From contig NC_044565.1 in assembly GCF_007565055.1 (NCBI RefSeq), forward strand, positions 47,897,378 to 47,961,377: a stretch of 64,000 bases of DNA, given 5' to 3'. The first letter of the stretch is position 1; each line of letters begins with the position of its first letter. Source of the DNA: Rhinopithecus roxellana (taxonomy: Eukaryota; Chordata; Mammalia; Primates; Cercopithecidae). The translations under genes were made by a program, and so were the position numbers. The notes beneath the pieces were generated by a model. It saw only the letters and a program-made list of their open reading frames with translations, was not told where the DNA came from and did no database searches. This document shows, piece after piece, positions 46,345-56,483 of the stretch.

Positions 46345-48471
46345 GTAAGGAAGTTGGAGGCAGCTTTATTTTTAAGAATTTGTTCCAGGGACACCTCAGT
46401 TTTCTGCTGGTAGGTTCTGTTACTGTTTTAAAACTGTGCTTTGGCTTTAACATAGGAAAAATGTAAAGTTTGAATGTAAAATATAGGAGTTTTTGGAAAT
46501 CAAAATAATTTAGAATTTTAATGTGTTCTAGATCTCAAGAGAGTCTGAATATTAGATATTTTTTCTTTTATTTAGTTTCTTGATAAGTAAATGGACTCCA
46601 TAGGGTCAACAGTGACTGTCCTATGCTTCAAAGGAATCTGTTTCTTTGTTTATAAACATATATAACAAATATTCTATTTGTTATATCTTGTATAATAGCT
46701 TATATTGGCATTTAAAACAATGATAAACTTAGATTCTTCCAGTAGTTTAGTAAACCTATACTTAATATGCTTTTGTCTTTTAAATGTGAGATAATAATAG
46801 GAAAGTACTGCTATGAAACTCAGATGTTTTTCCAAATAGTAGCACTCTAGCCTATTTTTAGAGTCTTATGTTATCTTCAGTCATCTATACTTTTTTACTT
46901 AATATAAATAAGATAATTTCCTAGATGAAAAAATGAAATGCAACTAATTATCAGTGGTATTCAGGCCCTGTCAAGTTTAGTAGGCTATATTCTCACTTTA
47001 ATGACCTCAAACACTAACATTTCCTGTAGGAAAATGGAGCATGAACTTGGGGTTACACTTTTTGGAACTGTTCTCTTAAGATGCATTGCAATTTCTTATT
47101 TTTGCTGTCTCCCTTTTTAGTCTAATTCGAGAAAACATAGGACCTAGTTAGTCATAGAAGCCTAGTGCCTAAACTGCCTGCGTAAATGCATTTCATATGA
47201 GCTGGGAAGAAAGAGAATGTAGAATAAATATGACAAAGAAAGGATTCTAGAATTTAAACTTTCAGTTTTTGAAAAATGTTGCCCATATAAGTAATTAGGT
47301 ACTGTTTAAAGAGGCCCTAGAAATGTTATTCCGTTTTTCTATTTGGACAAGGAGACAAAGGTGGAATAATAGCATTTTATCATGTATTCCATCTTTTAAA
47401 ATTTAACTGTGTGGTAGATAGTGTGAAATGCAGGTTTTTATTTACCATTCTTAAAATCTGCTGTGTAAGTTTACATAAAATAGCTCTGTTGATGCCCACT
47501 GAAAATTTGAAACCGAGAAGCTTATTTTAAAAAACTAAAGATTACCTTACCATCTGGCCTGAGATACTATGTTCACTAATTTCATGAATAACAATAATGT
47601 AATCATCTTTAATAGTATTTCATCATTTTTAAAAACATTTACAGTTTTCTTTTGTTTTTAAATCTAGCTACTTTTCGCTGTAGTTATTTGAGATTTTTTA
47701 GTCTTAAAGTTAAAAGCAGAATAATTCTTCTAAGCTGGCAGGAGTGAAAAGGGTGGGCAAGGTTTCACGTCAGTGTAACAAAACTTCATGAACTTCAGTC
47801 TTTATGTTCAGCCCATATAATTTGGTATCTTCTGTTTATATGAAACTGGTTACAAATGCATGCCATTGCTATAAATCTCACACAAACAGTGGATTCTCCA
47901 CCTATTTTTTTTTTTTTTTTTTAATGTGCTTGCTTATTTAGGATATAAACTCCAGGGTGTAAACTAGAGGTGAACTCCAGGAACTTGTAATAACATTATT
48001 CTTGGAATTTGTGCCAGAGTGTTCTCATATATTCCAGACTTTTTTTGGTCTTATTTAGGCTAATCTCTTTTATTGGTAAGGAATAGTATTAAGATTCCAG
48101 TCTGCTTCTTTTAAAAAGATTATGAGTTAATATTGGTTAAATCACTTAGAACCTGACAGATGGTAAGCTTGTAAACATATTAAATATAGAGAGAAACTCG
48201 TGTCAAACTGTAAAGTGCAAAACTTTAGTTGCTCATTTTTCTAAAAAAAGCTTACATGAAATGACCAATATAAAAATGTAAGTAATATGTCTTAAGTTTG
48301 AGTTTAGTATCTTATGGAATATGAGTGAGGCTTTTTTTTTCTTTTGTTTTGTCATTTTGTCATTTGCATTAAAATTTTGGAGTTGTGTGTTATTGGTTTC
48401 ATTTGAAAAATCTCGTTACACTTTCATTTCTGTAATTGTTTACCCCTTTTTTGTTACGTGTTTTTCCCTAG
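46345..48471. other. KIDINS220: Repeat-free AT-rich intron, 2.1 kb
   Basis: I recognised no interspersed repeat in this stretch. That is unusual here and may mean conserved intronic sequence. Confidence 0.6.
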
Positions 48472-48585
48472 CCATTCTTTGCCCCATACCTTTACACGCC
48501 AAGGTATTACCCTGGCGGCTCCCAACATCTCATCTCACGTCCATCAGTAAAAACGAGTTTGCCCAGAGATCAGAACAATGGCCTA
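48472..48585 (+). CDS. KIDINS220: KIDINS220 exon N (114 nt, symmetric)
   Basis: Encodes PFFAPYLYTPRYYPGGSQHL and ISRPSVKTSLPRDQNNGL. Tyr- and Pro-rich. Phase 0 to 0 between 'tgtttttccctag' and 'gtaagt', so it can be skipped in frame. Confidence 0.96.
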
Positions 48586-49336
48586 GTAAGTATATAAAAG
48601 GGTAACGAAAATATTAATTTAATAATAAACATAGATAGCATCAAGGTTTGCTTATTTCCTTTACATAGTAAAAGAGTGCAAGTTATTTTATACATAGTTT
48701 TAAGAAACATAGCCTATTACTAACATAAAATGTATTTGTTTTCATTTCTGGTAAATATCTATGGAAGGAAAACGACTAGCAGTCTCAGTGAATAAGTGTT
48801 GACTTGTTTATAACCAGAAATTTCTGTCTTGTAAATATAGTGTTTACTACCAAAACTTTTAAAACTAAGCCTTTACATTTGGTAATTTCTAATATCTTCG
48901 TAAAGAACATGTGTATACAGTACCTTTATAGCATATATATATATATTAGCACCATGATATAAAAAATAGAGGATGTATTGAAGGAAGAACATTTCAATCA
49001 AATGACAGGAATCAAACAAGATAAGGGAAATTCTTCCAATGAGCTATTGAATCTAATAAAAGACATTTGTGCCCAAAATATTAGAGGTTCCTGATGATAA
49101 AAGTAATAATTTAAAAAAAGAAACTCTCTGTTAATATATTTTTATAAATCAGAAGGCAAAAAGCGACAGCACTAACACTGCTGTTTATTTTGTAAAGTGT
49201 TGTGCAGGGAAGATCTGTTCGCATGAACTGTTGAGTTTCAGTGTCATGTATTATTTTACCATCATGTTCATTTGTCTTCACAGTTTGGCTCCCCCCTTCC
49301 CCTTTTCACCCACACTCTCCTGTTTTGTGTTGTTAG
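48586..49336. other. KIDINS220: Intron, no repeat recognised
   Basis: AT-rich with a short (ta)n at 48935-48946. The final 70 bases are strongly pyrimidine-rich ahead of 'tgttgttag'. Confidence 0.6.
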
Positions 49337-49393
49337 GAAGTTATCAAGGAGGATGCTGCTGAGGGGCTTTCTTCACCCACAGACTCCTCGAGG
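49337..49393 (+). CDS. KIDINS220: KIDINS220 exon O (57 nt, symmetric)
   Basis: Encodes EVIKEDAAEGLSSPTDSSR: acidic, then Ser/Pro-rich with S-P and T-D sites. Short, phase 0 to 0, with the donor 'agg|gtaatg'. A likely cassette exon, since alternative splicing of this part of KIDINS220 is established. Confidence 0.95.
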
Positions 49394-50106
49394 GTAATGG
49401 AGTAGTCCTGTGGTGTGGATCGCTGGCATCTCGTTGCTTCTGCCTTAGTAATGACTGTCTTAATTGTGATGATAGCAGCTCACTAACTCTGCATTTGTGG
49501 TGTGATGAGCAGCTAGTATAGAGTAGCGGAATGCTAATAATTATGGTTCATGAATTTATTAAAAAGCGGATGTTTAACTTCACTCATTTCCTCCTACTTT
49601 TCCCCTTTTTCAATACATGGGATGGGTTTTTTTTTGATTCTCCAATAAGGAAGGGCTTTTTCTAGCAGCCATCAGGGGTGTTCAGATGGTAGTATTTGCT
49701 CCTTATTGTGAACTCTAGCTTTGCCTTTGACTATTTCTGTTAAGCCTGTAGTTAGTATTACACATGTGGAATATTTTAGAAAAGTATCCAGTGTTAGCCT
49801 TGAGACTACAAAAAGACACATGAGCTGGATGATCTAGACCAAAAATGCATCTTTAGTAACTCAATCTTGGTGTCTACATTTAGTTAAGTCTTAGTCTGAG
49901 TTTTAGTGCAGTACTATAATACTTTTCTTTACCTATATATTAAAATAAATTTTCCAGATAAACAGATCATTCAGCATGTAAAAGAAATTATTTGTTTATT
50001 TATTTTTTGCCAACACCTTAAGGTAGGTTTCTTTAAAACAAAACAAAACGAAACAAACCAACAAACAAACCTTGTAGAGGGAATTACTTCATAAATTACT
50101 GTATGT

Positions 50107-50400
50107 GGCTGGGCGCAGTGGTTCACGCCTGTAATCCCAGCACTTTGGGAGGCTGAGGTGGGCGGATCACTTGAGGTCAGGAGTTCGAGACCAGCCTGGC
50201 CAACGTGGTGAAACCCCGTCTCTACTAAAAAAAATACGAAAATTAGCCAGGCGTGGTGGTGGGCACCTATAATCCCAGCTGCTTGGGAAGCCGAGGCAGG
50301 AGAACCGCTTGAACCTGGGAGGTAGAGGTTGTAGTGAGCTGAGATTGCACTGCTGCACTCCAGCCTGGGCGGCAAGAGCGAGACTTGGTCTCAAAAAAAA
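50107..50400 (+). mobile_element. Alu (S-like), sense
   Basis: 'ggctgggcgcagtggttcac' to an A-tail. Confidence 0.93.
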
Positions 50401-50467
50401 CCCTACTATATAAGACTTCGTACTTAATAAGAAATAAGTTTGTGATGAGCTTTAAAATCTTCATTTA

Positions 50468-50508
50468 GAGCCCGGGCGACAGAGCAAGACTCTATCTCAG
50501 AAAAAAAG
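50468..50508 (+). mobile_element. Orphan Alu 3' end
   Basis: 'gagcccgggcgacagagcaa' then 'gactctatctcagaaaaaaa'. This is only the last 40 bases of an Alu, 68 bp beyond a complete copy. Confidence 0.75.
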
Positions 50509-50696
50509 AACCCAGTTTGTATTTTAACTTCGGTTGTTTTATTTATAGACTATGCTACACCCATGTAATATGGTCAGTTTAGCCTATAGCTGTGCTGAAA
50601 TGTGGCATAGGAGTTAGAGTTAACATGGTGAAATACTGCATCCTAAGTTTATCTGTAATTTTTAACTTAAAACATGCAGTTTGGCAGGCAATAGGT

Positions 50697-50987
50697 TGTT
50701 TTTTTTTAGACAGAGTTTCACTCTTTTGGTCAGGCTGGAATGCAGTGGCGCCATCTCAGCTCACTGCAACCTCAGCCTCCCGGTTTCAAGTGATTCTCCT
50801 GCCTTATCCTCCTGAGTTGCTGGGATTACAGGCACCCGCCACCATGCCTGGCTAATTTTTGTATTTTTGTAGTAGTGATGGGGTTTCACCTTGTTGGCCA
50901 GGCTGGTCTCGAACTCCTGACCTTGTGATCTGCCTGCCTCGGCCTCCCAAAGTGCTGGGATTACAGATGTGAGCCACCATGCCCAGC
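50697..50987 (-). mobile_element. Alu (S-like), antisense
   Basis: 'tttttttagacagagtttca' to 'gagccaccatgcccagcc'. It faces the sense Alu 300 bp upstream. Confidence 0.93.
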
Positions 50988-52046
50988 CAGCAATATTTTT
51001 TTAGCTTTAATTTCCTTTGAGTTAATGTTAGTAGGAGAGAAAAAGAGAACCGTTGTGGTGCTTTCATTGAGAGATTGATATTCTTTTAAAGTCATTAACA
51101 TTTCAGCTGAAGTATTTAAGTGACTTCAGTTATCCGCAGTAAACCACAATAATGCTCTTTAGTGCTTATGGAATCTTTATGGGTCATCATCACTATATGC
51201 AAGAATGACCTTTAGCCAGAGACCCTTTAGCATATAGATTCATTGCATGCAGTTCAATTCTCTGAGCTAAAATTCCTCAGCAAATTTTTGAAGAAAACCA
51301 GATACTGTGAAGAAGTTAGTGGCCTTAATGACACAGACATGCTGACATAGTAGCTATTCCCATGCTCAAGAATGTAGACAAATACATGTCATTAAAAGGT
51401 GTCTGTAGTTTTTTTTTTAGGGACCAGTAAAGGAGCATTAGGCAAATTTTGAAATGAGTTTTTGGAGAAGGGGAAATCATGTGATTCTTGAAATGTGTTT
51501 AGAAACTCAACAAAGGTGCACTCTGCATATATTAGTGACTTTGTCTAGTAAAATAACCATATCATTTGCTTTTATTTTACTATGAAAAGATCATTTTATG
51601 ATTAGTATAGCAAATAATAGATGCTTACTAAGCTTCTTTTGCTTTTAAGAAATTAACAATGACAATAGCATGTAAAATTTGTTTTGTCGAAGCCTAGAAA
51701 AAGTAAGTAGTCACTTAGTTCAATGCCAGATTGAAAGCTGTGGTGGAAAGGCAAAGAATCAGTACGTGGGAACATTGCCAGAACTTTGTAGTTGGACCAA
51801 CAGAGCATACCTAATAGAAAAGTATGTAGCCCATCGAGCCCTGTAGCAGAAAACTGTTTCTGGACAATGGGACTTCCCATTGGTCCCATCTCTGCTCAGT
51901 CAGCAGTCCCTGTACAAAGCTTGTAGAAAAGTCAAGAGCTACACAAACGTTTTTGGACAAATTGTCATGTCACAAGGTAATATGTTAAGAAAGCCAGACC
52001 ATAAGGGGTTAACCAGCTATGGTCTTTTCAAAATAGAGGTGATCCC

Positions 52047-52047
52047 C

Positions 52048-52101
<54 letters not shown>

Positions 52102-52122
52102 TGCGTGTATATATATATATTT
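52047..52122 (+). repeat. Compound (TA)n(TG)n(TA)n microsatellite
   Basis: Alternating purine-pyrimidine for about 75 bp with a few interruptions. Likely length-variable. Confidence 0.95.
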
Positions 52123-52250
52123 GCCAAGAGGAACATCTGAATCACCTTTATAAATTAGATCCTTATAAAAATAATTGAGTTTTCTCACATTAAGGAACAT
52201 TGTAGTGCTTATATACCTTGTGAAGTCCAGGTGGGGACTTCTCAGATAAA

Positions 52251-52469
52251 TTATAGATATATCCAAGTGTTCCACAGAAGTGAAGATTTATATAAATTAA
52301 TAATATATAATATAAATAATATATTAGAAAATATTTATATTAATATACAACGTTTATATTATATACTATATAATAAATAATATATTGATAAAAATATGTT
52401 AATATAAAGATATAAATATATTAATAATATAAATCCTCACTTCTGTGAAACATTTGGATATATCTATAA
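52251..52469. repeat. AT-rich inverted repeat, 219 bp
   Basis: The left arm at 52251-52293 and the reverse complement of 52427-52469 agree at 40 of 43 positions by my reading. The central 133 bp is almost pure A+T and is itself partly self-complementary. The centre of symmetry lies near 52360. Confidence 0.92.
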
Positions 52470-53649
52470 GCCTCCATACTAGCTTTTAAAAAATAATTGT
52501 ATAATAGAGAAAAAAATATATGCCAACTCTTGTGAAACCAGGTTAAAAAATTAGTACTATATGCAAGACATGCTCCCCCGAATATTAGGGCTAGAAAGGA
52601 ACAGTGTTTTTCAAACTTCCAAAGCATAGAAGCTTTTAGAAATGAACTCTTAATCAAAACTCCAGTTTATAAAACCAATAAACGCAGAATCCTGGCACCC
52701 ACATTACACTTGCTTTCTCTCTTGAGGGTCCCCCAGGAGTGCTAGTCTCCACATGGCACAGATGGAACGTGTGAGACTTACTTGAGGGATACGGGAAGGG
52801 GTGCCAGATTTGGAACTAGAATGCAGGAGACCGTGGCGCTCACCGCCATGCTGGTAGCTCCACCCCATTCGTCCTGAGCGTGACTTAGTCAGGTATTTGG
52901 TCTTTTGAGGTAAACAGACCCTGATGATGAGCTCTTTGCCTTGGACAGATTACTTCACACCTCTGATTCTCAGCTTTCTCACCAGGAAAAGCAGACCTGC
53001 CTCATAGGTCTGATTTAAGGATTAGTCAGCCTTAGCATACTTTAAGTACTTCATTATTATTATTACTACTGCTACTACTGCCCAAAGGCCAGAATCCATG
53101 GAGCCTTAAAGATGCAGAACTCAAACTGTTTTTGGTTAAATCATCTTTGTCTCAGTCATGGAAGTGGTGTACAAATACTCCAATCAATTTAGATTCACAC
53201 AGACTTTTATCTGTTGATGCTTCTTAGGCCTAAAGGTGTTAATTGGTTTGTTTTCTTAGAATTTAGAAGAATTTCTAGGTTATTTGAATACTTCATATAC
53301 TTTAAAATTTTGACAGCTTTCCAGGGATATTTTCATTGGTGCCTTTACCTTCTTTGAGTCCAGTTCCCACTAGGAAATGGCAGCAATCACACCATTCTGT
53401 GACTCTGCTGAAGCGAAGGACCCAGTATTGAGGGCCTGTGTCCGGCCAGGTCTCCTCAGTGGCATGTTATTCTGTCATCTCAAAGAGTTGCTTTAAAAGC
53501 TCTGTGGTCTGCCTTAATTTAAGGTATGCTGCTCCTGGTGGTAACTGTGTTTCATTGAAAAGCGCATATTCAAAGGAACAATAAAGCATTTCTTCATTCT
53601 TTCATTTTTCCCTGAATTATTTTACATTGAGTACCACAGATGCTTGTGT

Positions 53650-53755
53650 GATCAGTTCAACAAATATTTATTGAGTGTAAGAGGCGCTCTTCTCATGGGA
53701 TACAGCAGTGAACAAAACTGGTGAAAATCCTGCCTCATAGAGTATGGACCTGAAG
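53650..53755 (-). mobile_element. LINE-2 3'-end fragment, antisense
   Basis: 'caacaaatatttattgagtg' and 'gatacagcagtgaacaaaac' are the antisense L2 tail. Confidence 0.75.
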
Positions 53756-54081
53756 GCCACCGAGGGAATTATCAGTTCTATGAAGTCATTCTTTCTTGAC
53801 CTACTCAGCCACCGGGTTTACTGGTTACCTTTGGACAGCTTTATTTAGATGACTTTTATACCCTGTTGAGAAAGCATGACAATAATTAGCACCAAGTTTA
53901 ATCATAAAGAATTTCAGAACTGCAAAGGCAGTGTTAACACAGTATCATGATCTCCAGTGTGCTGTTACCTTTGCCTTTAGATGTTGATGAAAACTATTGA
54001 ATGAAGATATTAAAACTGAAAGTCTTGGTTTTCATCAAACAGGATCCAGTCAGTGGAGTGACCAAGTAAAAAGTGAAAACA

Positions 54082-54192
54082 AGTCCCCATGGGAGGGTTC
54101 CTGCAGCAGTCCCTGCACAGTCCCCATGGGGTGATTCCTGCAGCAATCCCTGCACAGTCCCCATGTGGTGGCTCCTGCAGCAATCCTGCACT
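54082..54192 (+). repeat. 37-bp tandem repeat, three units
   Basis: 'agtccccatg' recurs at 54082, 54119 and 54156, each followed by a 'cctgcagca' element. The third unit runs directly into an Alu. Confidence 0.93.
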
Positions 54193-54432
54193 TTGGAAGG
54201 CTGAGGAAGGAGGATGACTTGAGCCCAAAAGTTCAAGACCAGCTTGGACAACATAGCAAGACCGTTTCTTAAAAAAAAAAAAAAAAAAAAAAATAGCCGG
54301 GCAGGGCATGGTAGTGCACACCTGTAGTCCCCCTGCTTGAGAGGCTGAGGTGAGAGGATCAGTTGAGTGCCAAGATCACACCACTGCACCCCCAGCCTGG
54401 TGACAGAGCAGATCTTGTCTCAAAAAATAAAA
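54188..54432 (+). mobile_element. 5'-truncated old Alu, sense
   Basis: 'ctttggaaggctgaggaagg' to 'cttgtctcaaaaaataaaaa', with a long internal A-run at 54271. Confidence 0.88.
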
Positions 54433-55009
54433 AAGCGGGGCTCACCTGTAGAGAATTTTTATTTTTGCCACTGATTTAGAAGTTAAAGCTGTCTCTCATT
54501 GTTCAGGAGAAGACGTGGACAAGAAAGTTAAAGGTGCCATAGGTAGGGAGCCAAAGGCATTTCAGGTTGTGTTTAGGCTTCAGGCTCAGGACAGGTGCTC
54601 CCTGTCAGCTCTCAGTGACTTTGCACAGTAGCCTCAACCAGCTTTAACACCATTGACACTTTTTAAAGTGTCTTAGAAGTGAATTTGTACTATTCTGTTT
54701 GAATTTGGAAAAGTATTTGCCCATTTTTGCCTTTTATTAAAGTATAGTCAAAAATTGTCTTCACTTCCCGGTTGAACGTCTTTGTACCAGACTTCAACTC
54801 AAGAGAACTTTTTTTCCTAAACAATTTCAGCTAAATTGGTTGGGATATTTTCACAGAAATAATATTACAGTAAAGTTATGAAATCCTAGAGTACAGTTAA
54901 AAGTTTAAAAATAACAAAATTATGTTCATTGCTTGAACATAATTGCTCAAAATTATGTTCAGTAGTTGAGTACTTGTGTTTTTATTTTGTTTTTTTTCAT
55001 TTTGGTTTG

Positions 55010-55301
55010 TTTTTTTGAGACAGAGTCTCATTCTGTCACTCAGGCTGGACACAATCTCAGCTCACTACAACCTCTGCCTCCTGGATTCAAGTGATTCTCC
55101 TGCTTCAGCCTCCCGAGTAGCTGGGACCCAGGCATGCGCCACCACACAATGAAAAATTAGCCCAGCTAATTTTTGTACTTTTAGTAGAAACAGGGTTTAA
55201 CCATGTTGGCCAGGCTGGTCTTGAACTCCTGACCTCAAGGCATCCACCACCGCGGCCTCCTGAAGTGTTGGGATTCCAGGTGTGAGCCACCATACCCTGC
55301 C
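55010..55301 (-). mobile_element. Alu, antisense
   Basis: 'ttttttgagacagagtctca' to 'gagccaccataccctgcc'. Confidence 0.92.
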
Positions 55302-55372
55302 AGTACTTGTGTTTTTTAAAAGATTGCTCTTAAAATGTAGTGTTATGCCTAATCGGTCAACTTTGACCTAGT

Positions 55373-55454
55373 ATTTCTTAAGTAGCTTGAAGAGTAAGTT
55401 ACATTTTCCAACCATTTCTTAAGTAGCTTGAAGAGTAAGTTACATTTTCCAACC
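55373..55454 (+). repeat. Perfect tandem duplication, 2 x 41 bp
   Basis: The unit beginning 'atttcttaagtagcttgaag' occurs at 55373 and 55414 without differences. Confidence 0.95.
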
Positions 55455-56450
55455 AGGTTAATAATTTTGTGCTTTCTTTTGTGTTTTGGATGTCTTGTAG
55501 TAAACTAATTTCCTTAGCACTCCTATTTTGGTATTTTTGCAGATCTCTACAGACAACTTTTTAAAAACCTATTTATAATAAGGTCGATAGTGTAAACTAG
55601 AAAACAGGGTTTCCACGAAGTGCTCCAGATACTGAAAATGTTAAAAGAAAGACATTGGATGTTAGGCTGGCAAAACCCTGCCGTTTAATGTGCTAAAACA
55701 GTGTTGTAAATTAACTTTGGTACAAATTGCCAGTCATCTCTAGATCATTTTAAGCATTTTAAGAATATTTACTATCAGTCTAAGTACAGAAGAATAATTG
55801 CCAGCAGTGATTATTCAAAGCAAATAAGATTAGAGTTTTTAAAAATCCACCTCATTGAAATGGTTATATTCATCACAGTTTGCAAGGGTTGTCTGTTTCT
55901 CAAGCTAGAAGCTCTTGGGACCATTCTTATGAAATGATATTTAGCGCATCTATTGTGTGCCACATACCCAAAGAAGCAAAACTGAAATTTGACAGTGTAT
56001 TTCTGAACATGACCTATAGTGTGGCTAGATATTTTATGATCATGCGATAGTCTAAGTAACTAAACCTTCTTATTCAGTATTTTTAGGTTAACGTTAAACT
56101 TGCATATAGTAGGAATATTGACTTCTCATAGCCAATTTGATGTACCTCATTTTCTTATTAAATGTGTGACTCATGATTTATTCTTCCAATACAAAATAAT
56201 ATAATTTTTTAAGAGTATAATTGTAAGATGACCAAGCACACATGAGTGGAATGCAGCTGCTGTGGGTGGGGGTGTGTATGCATGCACGTGTGCTCCTTGC
56301 TGTGCGCTGCTGTCCGTGGTCTGTTCAGAGTGAAGGGGAAATAGGAGGAATGACTAAGCTCTGCCTGTGTGTATTAGATATTTAGAGATGTGCATCGGAT
56401 GTATTACTTTATGCTCTTGTCCTTCACTCTGTTTTATTCCTTCCTTAAAG

Positions 56451-56483
56451 CCATGTGACTCTGGGTTTAACAAACAGAGACAG
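56451..56483 (+). CDS. KIDINS220: Candidate short cassette exon, 33 nt
   Basis: Follows the pyrimidine-rich acceptor 'ttttattccttccttaaag' and ends at 'cag|gtacag'. It reads PCDSGFNKQRQ in phase 0 with no stop. It would add 11 residues between exons O and P, the part of the gene where alternative splicing is known. A tgcatg motif (RBFOX-type) lies at 56279-56284. I cannot confirm use from sequence alone. Confidence 0.45.

Noticed and set aside
51880..52140. Frame with a run of alternating Val and Cys
   Set aside because: Translation of a TG microsatellite.
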